From the NCBI GenBank assembly GCA_048213135.1, contig PS015172.1, positions 37,852 to 64,280 of the forward strand: a DNA stretch of 26,429 nucleotides, read 5' to 3'. The notes beneath the pieces were generated by a model that saw only the letters and a program-made list of their open reading frames with translations, ran no database searches and had not been told where the DNA came from. This document shows, piece after piece, positions 7,135-18,350 of the stretch (the stretch's first letter is position 1; each line of letters begins with the position of its first letter). The translations under genes and the position numbers were made by a program. This DNA comes from Reclinomonas americana ATCC 50394. Lineage: Eukaryota > Jakobida > Jakobea > Jakobida.

Positions 7135-9873
7135 TCACTTGCCACTCTGTTGTCGCAGCATGAGCTGCAGCGCAGAGCGTGGCGAATCCGGTGCCCCTGC
7201 TGAGCCTGCAGCAGCAGCAGCAACACCACCAGCGGGTGGAGTAACGGGTGCGGAGGCTGGAGAGGAGTTGGTGGAGGAAGAGTCGCCGCCTCCCACGGGC
7301 GACGTCGGGGCCGAGCGCGAGGAGATGACGGCGGCGGCATCGGCGGCCGCTGCAGCGGCCGCTGCCTCGGCTTGAGCGCGCTGGCGCATGGCCTCGAGAC
7401 GCGCCTTGTTCTTGGCTCGCCTGGTGCAGGAGAGTGAGGACAAAAAGTGGCATACATGCAGGCGAGGAATGGAGAACCTTTCGCGCAGTTCCTCCTCTTG
7501 CTGCTTGACCACGAACTTGCATTCTTCTCGCATCTCTCGCAGGTACGCTCGATTCAATCGTCGAATACGGAACATGGACTGTGTGGACGCTGGTCAGCGC
7601 GATCATTCAACATCTCGGCGTCATGTCCACTCACCTTCAAGAATGCGTGCTGATGATACTCGAGGTGAACGGCACGGTTGAGCCAGTGCATCATCTCACC
7701 CTGAGTGCGCTTCGACAGCAGCGTCTTTTCGTGGTGGCTGAGGAACGCCAGGCCGGCACGGAACAGGATTTTGGTGCCTGTGCCATCGAGTCAGTACATC
7801 ACAGCACACACGCGCGGTGTCGCCTTCTCGCGTGTGCGTACCTTCCGCAAACAGACAGTCCCACACACGCAGCGACGTCTGCACGGGAAACACGTCCACA
7901 AACAGGCGCAGGAACCAGCCCGTGGTGAACATGCTGGTGGAGATATCGAGCGTCCGCAAGTGCTCGTACACGCTCGGTAGTTTGCGCTCGACACATCGCT
8001 CAAACACCTCTTGCTCCACGCGCAGACCCTGCAGGTTCTTGGAGTAGAACTGCGCCGGCAGAATATCTGTGTGCGGGGCCGACATGGTTGAGGAAGAAAA
8101 AGCCAGTGCGTCCATCGTCGCACTGCACCGTACCTTCAATCATGGTCACCAGCGTCCAAAACGCGTGCTCCTCGGGCATGAAGATGAGCAGCGTGCCGGT
8201 GATGAAATTCAAGCTCTGTGTGTAGCCCAGTGCCGGGTTGCGCCAGCAGAACGCTCGCAGCACACGTCGCAGACTTGTGAGACCGCGCATGGCCAGCAGC
8301 GCATCGTCCGACGAATTCAGTGCACGCTGCCGCTGCCGTGGCGTGGGAATGAGTCCCTGCGCCGAAGGCGATGCACGTGCCGAATTCGTTGCTGGCGACG
8401 ACCGGCCGCTGCTGGCCCCCGCAGCAGCTGCAGATACCGATGACATTGTCCCACGTGGAGAGGCACCACTACTCGCCGCCGCCGCTGCTGCGGCTGCTGC
8501 CGGTGACAGGGTGGCTGGCGAGGGAGTCTGCGACTCGCGACCCATTGACGGCGACATTATGCGTACAGGTCGCATCGACGCCGTGTGTACCACGGCCACC
8601 TCGTCCTGGCGCAAAATCGAAGCATTGTACAGCGGATGGTCGGGGAATGTGCGCTCAAGGTCCTGTAGATGCATCGTGAATGGCGAGGAGAAGGAAAGGT
8701 GGAAAGGAGAGTAGCGCACCATGTCGATCTCTTCATCAAAAGGTGCGTCGACGCCGGCGTGTCTCTCCAGCACGGCATCGTAGTAGCCCTCGTTGTCTTC
8801 CATGTGCGTGCGCGCACCACAGATCTCGAACCACACCTGCGCGAGAGTAAGCACCAACCGTGGCCGTCACTGCCATGATTCATCATCCTCCGCGTACCTT
8901 GCCGCGATAATGATTAGGAATGCCCTTGCGGACAAGTCGCCGAACTTTCTTTTGCTGCTCGTGCAGGTACGCGGCGCTGCAGGATGTTCCCTGCGGCCCA
9001 AACAAGTCGCGCCACCTGCACACAGCGAACGGAACGAGTGAGCAGGCAGCAAGGGTACGCCCACCCAAACACACGCGGAGAGACCGACCTGGGGGTCGCT
9101 CGCTGCAGCTTCTCCCGATAGAACATGGCGCTCTCCTCCTCCAGTGTCGCCACCAGCGCCTCCTCTCGCATGACCTCCTCATCGACCTCCTCGTACTCCA
9201 ACGAGTCGTCGTCGCCATCCATCAACGCAGCAACAGCCGCCGCCGCCGCTGATGCAGCAGCCGCTGATGGAGGAGGCGGAGGAATAGAAGTCGCTTCCCC
9301 ACCCGCCGCAGTCTCCTCGTCGCTGTCATCATCCTCCTCAGAATCATCATCATCATCATTACCATCGTCGTCGCCATCCTCCTCATCCTCCTCATCGTAA
9401 TCGCTGTCCTCCTCGCCATCACTATCTCCTCCTCGCCTTCTCCTCCTCCTTCTCCGCTTCTTCTTCTTCTCCAACTGCTGCTGCTGTTGCTGCTGCTGTT
9501 GCTGTTGTTGTTGCAACTCGCGCTCCCTCTCCACCTGCTGCTGTATCTGCAACTGCCGCTGCTGTCGTCGCATTGCTGCCACCTGATGCTCATGCCAGCG
9601 CGACCGGGCAAACACGCGCGGAAATCCACACATGGGATCCACCCACAGACGCTCGCGATCCTCCTGTGTCACCCCGAGCATGCTGGGCGTCCACAGCACC
9701 TCGCGCTGACTGCTGCTCACTGGCATCTCACTCTCCACTTGTTGTTGTTGTTGTTGTTGTTGCTGTTGTTGGTGGTGTTGCTTCTCTTGTGAGAGCACCA
9801 CAGCACCGAGCATGCCTGCGCCCACACCAGCAGCGGCCACCACTGCCGAGGAGCCAAACCCGGCGCGACTCAT
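7135..9873 (-). CDS. TBC-domain Rab GTPase-activating protein with a low-complexity insert in the catalytic domain
   Basis: Predicted 767 aa from eight exons: 9089-9873, 8898-9015, 8720-8836, 8134-8662, 7842-8066, 7635-7777, 7478-7578 and 7135-7420. The total is divisible by three. Residues 1-260 hold two polyglutamine runs, an arginine run and a long acidic run. The TBC domain spans about 285-620: VRKGIPNHYRGKVW, then IDMDLERTFP with the arginine finger (R344), and GYTQS with the glutamine finger (Q489). Next come AFWTLV, a DILPAQFYSK segment and WDCLFAEG. Both fingers are present, so it should be an active GAP accelerating Rab GTP hydrolysis. It resembles the TBC1D8/9 type but shows no GRAM domain. 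About 100 Ala/Ser-rich residues separate the two finger motifs. A coiled, basic tail (about 640-700) and an Ala/Pro-rich C-terminus follow. I chose the ATG at 9873 because upstream in-frame ATGs fall in or across the divergent promoter. Confidence 0.88.
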
Positions 9874-9967
9874 GTGCGCGCGTGTGTGTGTTTGTCTGCG
9901 AGGCAATACTCGCGCGTTCGCCCTCTTGTCTCGTGATTGTCTCTCTCTTCTTCGCGCACACACACGC
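9874..9967. promoter_or_regulatory. Short bidirectional promoter between TBC and GPCR genes
   Basis: Only 94 bp separate the two divergent start codons. It holds alternating GCGCGTGTGTGTG near 9877-9889, a TCTCTC stretch and a CA run just before the GPCR start. No TATA box is visible. Both 5' UTRs must lie here, so the promoter elements are necessarily shared or overlapping. Confidence 0.55.
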
Positions 9968-11686
9968 ATGAGTGGCGCACCCTTCAGCGATGAGCAGATG
10001 GCCACTGTGCGCCTGCTCAACTACATCTTCTGCACGATCTCCATTGTCGGGTTCCGTCACTCCCCTTCCCCTCTCCACACATCACACATCACTCACTCTC
10101 CCCCGACGCACACAGGTCACTGTTCATCATTGCCTGCTTCCTGGCCTACTCGAACCTGCGGGAACACTTCTCTGTGCGACTTGTGGTGTTCCTGAGCATT
10201 GCGGATCTGTTTAGCTACGCCAGCACGTACTTGGGATCGCCGACTGAGGCCGGCGATGTGCTGTGTCAGCTGCAGGGCTTCTCGTTGGATGTGTTTCAGT
10301 TGTCGTCGGTGCTGTGGACGTCGTGCATTGCAGTGGCGCTATTCACGGGCATGATGTGGCCGCGGGAGACCTATGTGCGCCGCGAACCGGTTTGTATGAC
10401 GATCGACACGCAGGAAAGAGTGAGGAACAAAGGCCCACCACTCGTGCGTCGATGCAGGTGTTCCACTTTGTCTCGTGGGGCATTCCGCTGATCTTTGGCA
10501 TTGTCGGCCTGTCGATGGGGCTGTATGGGCCGACGTCGGGAGCGTGGTGCTGGATTCAGGAGAAGAAGCTGCGCATCACCAACTTTTATGTGCCGCTGTG
10601 GATCTGCATGGCGTTCAACTTTACGCTGTACGCCATCATGTTTCGCACTATGCGAGCGGTGATTATGAGCGCCGAGACGTCGTCGGCACGCTACAAGCGC
10701 AATCAGCGACTCATGATTCAGCGTCTCTTCCTGTACCCTGTGCGTCCTCCTTCTCCACCTCTTGCGTGTCGCCGGCCCCTGTGCTCATCGTTTGTCTTGC
10801 ACAGCTCATCATGCTGGTGGTGTGGCTTGTGCCGTCCATCAACCGCGTGGTCACGCTGTTCACCGACGAGCTGATCTATGGCCTGTACTGCGCGCACGTG
10901 GTGTTCTCGCGGCTGCAGGTGCGCTGCAGTCTCTCAACACACACACACATTCGAGACTCACACCCGCGTTTGTGCTCGCAGGGCTTGCTGAATGCGCTCG
11001 TGTACGGTCTGAATGGAGTGGTACTGAAGAACCTGCGCGGCACCTTCCGTCGCTGCTGCCACGGCAAGCAGGCAGCACGTCGCCCGGCTCCAGCCGCACC
11101 GGGTGGCGTCTTGTCGATCAATTCTTCCGAGGGCGACGATGTTGCAGAGATGGACTCGGAGGCGGATTTCGAGGCGCTGGCCGGTGGCGATATCGATGGC
11201 GCGTCAACGGGTGGTGACGTGCGCATGAAGGACATGAGCGAGGCGGCTGTTGGTCGCATTCGTGGCGCCCCACTGTACAAGTCGGAGTGGGAGGGCGATG
11301 TGTCGGACGACGATGAGAAGGCAGGTGGAGAGAAGGATGGTGCCGCTGCTGCCGCTCCACGGGGTACGCCGTCGCCGGCCAGCTCACAGTCCAGTGGCAT
11401 TGCCGCCGCCGCAAGGCTGCCGCACACGAGTCGCGGGTATTCGGCACGGTCCTACGATCACCGCACACATCGACCGAGTGCTGGCCCTGCTGCTGCTGCA
11501 GCCGCCGCCACCGTTGCCGCAGCGGCCGCCGCTGGCGACGAGGGTGGAGGTGGTGGAGGGCCCGCGGAAATGTCGGACTCGTTCATGTTGCGTCAAATGG
11601 CCGAGGCTGCGTCGTTCAGCAGACCACTACCGCTGCCACCAGCCGGACCAGGTCCAGCCCGCGGCGCACCTCATGCTCCCAGATGA
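9968..11686 (+). CDS. cAMP-receptor-like (class E) G-protein-coupled receptor with a long disordered tail
   Basis: Predicted 485 aa from exons 9968-10050, 10116-10389, 10458-10739, 10805-10918 and 10982-11686; phases agree throughout. Seven hydrophobic helices occupy about residues 12-270. Family marks of the Dictyostelium cAR/CRL receptors are visible: VVFLSIADLFSY in TM2; DVLCQLQGF at the top of TM3, whose cysteine would pair with the one in GAWCWIQ of extracellular loop 2; and GLLNALVYGLN in TM7. A basic segment (FRRCCHGK) follows TM7 with a CC pair that could be palmitoylated. The remaining 200 residues are Ala/Gly/Ser/acidic-rich and suit phosphorylation-dependent desensitisation. The ligand is unknown; in amoebozoans these receptors sense cAMP, polyketides or other signals. 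The short N-terminus has no signal peptide, as is usual for this class. Confidence 0.88.
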
Positions 11687-11728
11687 CGACCACTAATGAT
11701 TAAAAAGAACAATCCTTTGGTAGATGCT
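11687..11728. terminator. 42-bp convergent 3' spacer with ATTAAA
   Basis: The GPCR and HPP genes stop only 42 bp apart, tail to tail. ATTAAA at 11699-11704 is a plausible plus-strand polyadenylation signal for the GPCR. The HPP transcript must end within or beyond this spacer, so the two mRNAs very likely overlap at their 3' ends. Confidence 0.5.
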
Positions 11729-12533
11729 TTACCACCATCGCTTGGGATATGCACGGTGCGGACACGAGTTGTGCAGCAGCACGGCCAGCACCACCAACAG
11801 CGTGGCCGAGGTCCCCACCGGCGCCACAGGGTACAACCAGCCACTGTCGCCTGCAGCGCCCAACGAGGCCAGCAGTGCCGTGGCCACGGCCGGCGGGTGC
11901 ACTGTGGAGGTCATCATCTGCACGGCCACCGCCAGTGCCACGCCCGTCGGCGCCGCCAACACTGGCGCAATCGGCAGCACCGTCGCCGCCACAAAAACGC
12001 CCACCAGGGCCGACAACATCTGTCCGCCAATCACACTCCGCGGCTGCGCAAATGGCGACTCGGGCAGGCCGTACACCAGTGCCGCCGAGGCGCCAATTGA
12101 TCCGACCAGCGCCACCGACGGCATGTCCAACTGGAAATGCATGACTGACAGAGTGCCGACCGCCAGGAAGCTTGCTGTTTGTTGGGTTTTCCGCACAGGA
12201 TGTGTGGGCACAGGGCGAGCATGGTCCCTCGTCTCACCTCACTCAGGACTCACCTGCGGCGGGCCCGGCAATCTGCTTCCAGGAGAGTGGAGGAGCGGGT
12301 GGTGGCGCGGGAGTTGGTGCGCGTGACGTGGCAAGAGCCTTGTTGGTCACTCGTGAGAGCCAGGAGGATGCTACTGCTGGAGGTGGTGCTGCTGAGGGAG
12401 AAGGAGAAGATGCGGAAGATGCGGAAGATGATGACGATGAGGAGGAAGAGGAGGAAGAGAAGAGGGTTCTGCACAGCCTCCAAGGCCAATGTGGTGATGG
12501 AGGGAGAGCGAGCGTGCGGCGAAGGATCTGCAT
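11729..12533 (-). CDS. HPP-family integral membrane protein, possibly organelle-targeted
   Basis: Predicted 241 aa from exons 12254-12533 and 11729-12174. The membrane domain (from about residue 90) carries the family signatures: GSIGASAALVYGLPESPFAQ leading into PRSVIGG, and TVHPPAVATAL, which holds the His-Pro-Pro motif that names the family. About four transmembrane helices are visible, the usual number. Plant and cyanobacterial HPP proteins include a nitrite transporter of the chloroplast envelope; most members have no assigned substrate. The N-terminus (MQILRRTLAL ... CRTLFSSSS) is arginine-bearing, poor in acidic residues and serine-rich, which suits a mitochondrial or plastid presequence. 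An in-frame ATG at 12569 would add 12 residues encoded mostly by a GA repeat, so I prefer 12533. Only 60 bp separate it from the stop of the upstream TPR gene. Confidence 0.85.
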
Positions 12534-12593
12534 GTTTCTCTCTCTCTCTCTCTGCGGTGGGACGAACATACGGAAACATCATTGCATTTTTAC

Positions 12594-14366
12594 TTAGTCC
12601 GGTGGGTGAGGGCTTGGTGGGTACACGAACGCGGCGTCGAGGTCCTCCACGATGCCGAGTCGAGATCGCGGACGTCTGTTTACAAAGAGTGAGACAAGCT
12701 GCGATCAGCCGCATGCTCACAATGAGCGATCGCAACTCGGGTTCCGGTGGCCGACTCGGCTCAACCTCCGGCAGGCCACTGGCACGCCGGGCAGCTCGCT
12801 GCTTGGCATGCTCCTGTTCCACAAGCAACATGGACTCGGCGGCTTCGTAGTCGAGACCGGCAGCAAACTCCTCCTTCAGCGCCGACAGACTCTCCGCACG
12901 ATCAAAGAGAAACTGCGACACTGAGTCAGGCCTCTCTCCCTTCATCCCTCTCCCTCTCCCTCTCTGCTTCGATGGATCGTACCTGCGAGGTGAGCAAACC
13001 GTACGAGTCGTGCGCCACATCGTAGTCCGCCACGGCATCAGTGTGTCGGCCCATCAGCGCATACAACGATCCACGCGTGTGGAACACCTCGCCGTGCGGA
13101 ACCACCGTCAGGTGATCGAACAGCGCCCCATCGTACAGATCGAGCAGCGCATTCAGTGTGCCGAGGCACTTGTCCAGCTGTTGCACTTTGAGGTAGACGA
13201 GTGCCAACAGGTACACCGTGTTGCCGGCGTCGATCCACTCGGCCTTGGAGAGAGTCAGCGGTGCGCCTTCGACGCGCGCACGCTGCTGTGCAATCGAGAC
13301 GGGATAGGAGGGAGCGCGTTGCGGCCGAGGTGGCGACGGCGACGGCTGCTCCTGCGGATCCAGCTCACGAAATCTAGCATCCTCACGGCTGAAGATTTGC
13401 GGTGGCGATCCGGGTCGTTGCGCTCCAGTCGGGAGCGTCACATACGTCTGCCCCGGCACGTATTCAGGGACAACAACACGACAAGGACATCAACACAACC
13501 CTACAGACCGGCAGGTTCGGCGACGCTGGTTGCTTCTGCGCGGGAGCGAGGCCAGAGCGTTGGGGCGAGCCGGGAGACGTGGGCGACGGTGCCTTCTCCT
13601 CCAGCATGTGCGGCGGCACATACGGCTCCCGATCGTCCGAGATGAACTCCAGCAAGTACGTGTTGAGATCGTCAATGGCCAGCGCAAACTCCTGTCGCTG
13701 GAGGCGAAAGATGGCGCGCTGGTTGCACCACCCATTGAGCACGCGCACTCGCAGAGAGAACAAGTGACATGCTGCGAACCTGTCGCCACACTTCTCGTCG
13801 TTCCGGGTGCAACAACACAGCGCAATCAAAGTCCATGGCCGCTCGCTGACTGTCTCCCTACACAACGATGCTCAGTGAATGGGACTGGCTCTTCTGCAGG
13901 TGCAGGAGAGAGACAGAAGGTCTCTCACCAATCGCTCCAACGCACAACCGCGGGTCAGCAGCGCATGCACATTGTCTTCTTCCGACTCCAGGGCCTTGGA
14001 GGCCGATCCCACTGCTCGTTCGTGCTGGCCTGCGTACGCACAGAGAGAAGGAGGAAGAGTGCAAAGAGAGAGAAGAGAGCGAGAGCGCAATCAATGGCCA
14101 ATGATCGTCCGATGCTGTATCATCCACTCCCTCCCTCTTTCTCTCTCACCCATGCGATGAAACACAATGGCGCGGTTGGTGAGGGCAGAGACATCACTGG
14201 GGTTGCGCTGCAGGTGCTCGTTGTAGAAGCGGAGAGAGATCTCCAGTTGACCCTGCCGCAACGCTGATGGTGTTCCCGGGTGTGTGAGAGAAAGGTGTGA
14301 GTGGTGAGAGAGACATGCTGTATGTCAGTACACGTGCGTACCATTGTCGGCCAGTCGTACCTCCAT
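12594..14366 (-). CDS. Tetratricopeptide-repeat protein
   Basis: Predicted about 414 aa from exons 14342-14366, 14150-14263, 13929-14029, 13780-13857, 13509-13718, 12983-13447, 12766-12912 and 12594-12698. The N-terminal 150 residues form four TPR helix pairs: ALRQGQLEISLRFYNEHL with NP.DV, GQHERAVGSASKAL, GDSQRAAMDFDCAVLLHPE and QEFALAIDDLNTYLLEF. A Pro/Ser-rich linker follows. A second TPR block contains AGNTVYLLALVYLKVQQLDKC and RGSLYALMGRHTDAVADYD. A coiled, Glu/Ala-rich segment ends the protein. TPR arrays bind peptides of partner proteins, often chaperone tails; I see no enzymatic domain and cannot assign a complex. The last intron (donor GTTGAG at 12765) is the least certain. It was chosen because it has the usual length (67 nt), keeps phase and yields a short sensible C-terminus (GIVEDLDAAFVYPP). 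Confidence 0.75.
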
Positions 14367-14512
14367 CGGTGCGACTCTTTCTGGTGATGCGATGTCATGC
14401 ATGACGATGACATGAACGACGTTCGTGTTTCATTCCCATTCACGACGTTGGCTGTCTGGAAGTGAAAGCACCGGCGACGCAGAGGTGCGTGTGTTGTATA
14501 TGCGTGTGTGTC

Positions 14513-17500
14513 TTAGAAGAGCGACAGCGACTTCTTCTTCTCGTCACGTCTCCACTTTGGCAGCTTTGCAAAGTCGGCACGACTCGAGCCAAAGAGACGG
14601 TCAAAGTCGGCATCCTGTGCAAAAGAGAAAAGTGAGCAGGGGCCAGGAGAAGTGGAGTGAACGCCATGCGCCTCACCGACAAGTACAGCTCGCGGCACGA
14701 AGGATCGACACCAGCCGGAGTCTCAGCGCCGGCTTTCAGCAGCTCGTACGCAATCGGACCAGTCTGGGCCGGGGTCTGCAGTGGCGCGCAAAGTGATGAG
14801 CGTTGCACACAGGAAGAGAGATGACAAGGTGCAACAGTCGATGGACCTTGAATCCACCACCGGGGGCCGCAGCCGGGGATGCCGGCGCTGCAGCAGACGG
14901 GAAGCTGCCAGAGGCCGCGGCGGCAGCGACAGCCGGAGACGCAGGCGCATGCTTCAGCTGCACTGCCGGAGAGGCGGGTGCTGGTGCTGCCGCTGCAGCG
15001 GGCTTTGGCGGCGGAGCGTGCAACTGCACTGACGGAGCCGCACTGCTGCTGCTTCCGCTGCCGCTGCCACTGCCACTGCCCGAGGAGCTGGCGGCCTTGG
15101 CGGCGAACGGATCGACCCATTGCTGCAGAGTTTTTGTTGGTGAGAAGGAAGACAACATGGCCGAGCAAGAAGCTGCAGTGAGCCAAGAAATGAACGAACC
15201 GGGCGGTCGTACTTCCAGTCCAGGAAGTTGGAGGTGAACGGCACAGTCTCGTGACCGGCGTGCACAGTGACCGTCGTCACTGAGCGAGAGCAAAAGTGAG
15301 TCGACAGTAAAACAGCCAAGAGCTTGACCCTACTATCCCAATCACAGACCTCGCTCACGGCCGCTGAGAGCCAGGTACTTCTCCACAGTCTCGTTTGCGG
15401 CCTTGATCTCGGCAGCGTTGCTGGTGGAACCGATCCACACAAAGACCGTGTTCCACGCATCGAGCAGCATCACATCGTCGTCGGCAAGGTCGTCCTGCGT
15501 GAAGTTCGGGATCTCCTCCGCCTGGCTCACAGCATGAGAACGACATTGGCGTGTGTGCCGTGTGTTAGTGTGTGCATTCACGCGCACAGACCTTCATGGC
15601 GCCGTACTTGTTCGTGATGTGGAAGAGGCGCGGCTCGTGCTCACCCTCCACCGACTTGCCCGTCGGGTACTCGGCATGTCCGCCGAGAATCGCCCAGAAC
15701 TCCTCCGACTCAGCACCCTCCGCCACATGCACCACCGAGCGGCCGGCAGCCAGACGGCTGGCCACCGCCTCGCCAGCTCGCTGCTCGGTCGTCGAGGTCA
15801 GCAGGCCGTTCCAGATGTACATGGTGCCGGGCACTTGCACGAGGAAGGTGTCGCCAGAGTTCAGGTTGCTGGCACGCTGCGAGGTGTGTACTGTCTCAGA
15901 TCAGAAACAAGCACGCACAACATACACACGCGCACAAGAGCAAGGAGACGCAACAGCTGTGATCTGGTGGACGCGAGTGGCGTCGGCATCGTTGCCGCGA
16001 ATGCGGAACAGCGCAATGCCGTTGGGGTCGTACTGCTCGCCGGCCAACTCGGCACCGTTGCTGAAGCCCGACGGCGAGCCGCCCTGCAGCACCACGAACT
16101 GGCCGTGGAAAATGCGGATAAAGTGGCGCGGCTCCTTGCCTTGTGTCACGCGGACCTGCGTAGCGTGTCCGCCCATGGAGTTGTCGAGCTCCACCGTCAG
16201 TGCAGCCGCAGCGCCTTGCTCGTCCTTTGTGTGGGAGAGTCAGCATGAAGGAGGGCGCGAGATGCGAGAGTGCAGAGGCAGGCTACCTTGGAGCTGTACT
16301 GGCCCAGCCAGTAGTAAATGACAGTCTCCTCACGGTTGCGGACGCGGTAGCGGTACACGACAATGTACGAGTCGCCTGCACGACAGAATGAGGAGAAGCA
16401 CTACCAGAAAACACCATTTCAAGCACATACCCGAGTAGAAGGTGCCGTACTCGGACTTGGGCAGCGGCTGCTTGGCGAAGCGCTCAATGCGGAACACCTG
16501 CTTGCATCGCCATGAGCACGAGGACAAGAATAAGACAAGGCTGTGCGTAGAAAAACAAACCTCGACATTGCCAGCGCCGTCGTCAAAGTCCTTGGCAGCG
16601 TACTCGGACTGCGCAGTGCCGGCGAGCAGGGCATCGACCTGTGCATGCACACGATCATCAGCATCCTCGTTCCCCTTCAAATGCACTCCGATTCATCCCG
16701 GATACACACCTGGATCTGAGCCTCCTCACGCGACGCCGCGGCAGTGGCGCGAATGTCGGCCGGTGCCACGACGCGGAACTTCCACGACGGGAACTTGGCG
16801 CGGAAGCGCTCCTCCTCGTGGCCGCTCTGCTGGCGGGTGATGGCCGTCCACGTGGGGCGACCCTGCGAGTTCAGGAAGTTCTGCACGCCCACAAGAGACA
16901 CTGGTGAGTCGCAAGCAAACAAACGATGCTTGACTGCAACATAGTGATGGTCATGAAACGACACAAACCGTGGCCATAGTCATGCTGTTGCGCTTCTCCT
17001 CCGCCGACGCACCCTTGCCGACCCACACAAAGATCTCCGAGCCAGCATCGAGCACAAACGCATCGTTGTCTGCTGGACAACACACCGCGATGAGAGATGT
17101 GGCAAACACACTTGCACACACACGCATGCGCCCACCGTCCAGCGACTGCTGCGTAAAGTTCGGGATCTCGACCAGCGCCGCGACATTGCCCTCGGGCACA
17201 CTGGCGACAACAAATCAGCCACAGTGCGCACATCCGAGGCCAACACCGCCACTCACCGGTACAGCTTGGCGGTCTGCGCACGCTCATGAGCCTGATCGTC
17301 GCCACCAGCCGCCGCCGGCTTCACATCACGCGGGCTGCCGCCCAGCACATGCCAAAACTCCGAGTCGCTGTCGCCCTCGCCCACAATGATAATCTCGGCC
17401 TTGCCGTGGCGCTCCTCATTGCGAATGTACTCGGCGCTCTGCGTGACCTTGATGCGCTCCTTGCGGTTGGCCTCGGCGCCGACCCACACAAACAGGCGCT

Positions 17501-18252
17501 CGCCCGCATCGAGAATGAACGCATCGCCGTGGTTCAACGAGCCCGCGCCCAGCTGCACCTGCGTGAGACGCGGAGCCGCCGCGCCCTTGACCTGGAACAG
17601 TCGCGGCTGGTACGCCTTGGGATCGACGTGACGGAAGCCCGACTCGAAGCCACCCTGCTCGTAGCGCACACCCGCGGGCTTGAAGAGACCCAGGAAGGCC
17701 GCCGACTCGTGGTTTTGCACCTATGCACATGGATGCTCTCCTCAGTACACCTCTCTCTCTCTCTCTCTTGTCACAGTGTGTGTGTGCAAGAGACTGACCT
17801 CGCGGTGTTGCGTGGGAGAGCCTCCCAGGGACTCGTCCAACTCGCAGGCCTTGATGGCTGCAGTGCCGGCCTCATCTTGCGAGGTGTCCGCGCCCAGCCA
17901 GAAGTAGATGTGCCAGTCGCGGCGACTGCCCACCAGGCGTGTCTGTACACAAGAAAGAACGAGTGTACGTGTGTGTAACACGTGTGTGTTTCTCCGACAT
18001 GAGCCATGTCTCACGCATATGAGAGACAAGTCGCAAACCTGCAACACAATGTAGCTGTCGCCGGCGAAGAAGTGACCGTGGTCTTCGCGTGGGACGCGCT
18101 CCGCTGCAAAGTTGTGGATGCGCCACACCTGTGTTATTGAAAGAAGAGAGACAGACAGGCAGCAATGAGCATATGCAAGGAGAGTGTGAGGCAAGGGAAG
18201 GATAACGTGCCTCGAGGCCCTCGCGCTGTCCGGCACCACTGAACTCAGCCAT
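14513..18252 (-). CDS. Villin: six gelsolin domains, Ala/Pro linker and villin headpiece
   Basis: Predicted 864 aa from 17 exons (18211-18252 down to 14513-14614), all in phase. Human villin is 827 aa. Gelsolin domains, approximate residues: G1 12-115 (GLEVWRI, GDSYIVLQ), G2 130-245 (RLFQVKG, GERLFVWVG), G3 245-345 (AKLYRV, EIFVWVG), G4 383-480 (VFRIERF, GDSYIVV, YYWLGQYSS), G5 505-600 (LFRIRG, ASNLNSGDTF, EEFWAILGG), G6 610-705 (RLFHITNKYG, TVFVWIG). A linker of about 90 residues rich in Ala, Pro, Ser and Gly (14847-15122) follows. The headpiece (about 800-864) has YELLKAG, GVDPS, DFDRLFG and LPKWRRDEKKKSLSLF, including the C-terminal KKxLxLF actin-binding end. It should nucleate, cap, sever and, through the headpiece, bundle actin filaments in the cytoplasm. 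Calcium-site residues were not checked one by one. Intron 1 begins with GC rather than GT. Confidence 0.95.
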
Positions 18253-18350
18253 GTGAACGCGTGTAAAGAGAAAGTTAAGTGATAAAACGATAATGAGGAC
18301 AAAGCTTTGTCACAGTTCATTTCCCCACCACCCTTGCTTATCCCCCCATT

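Noticed and set aside
8914-10020. Upstream start (10020) for the TBC protein, extending it over the GPCR start
   Set aside because: The extension would overlap the first exon of the divergent GPCR gene and encodes an arginine-rich antisense frame. The ATG at 9873 is the natural start.
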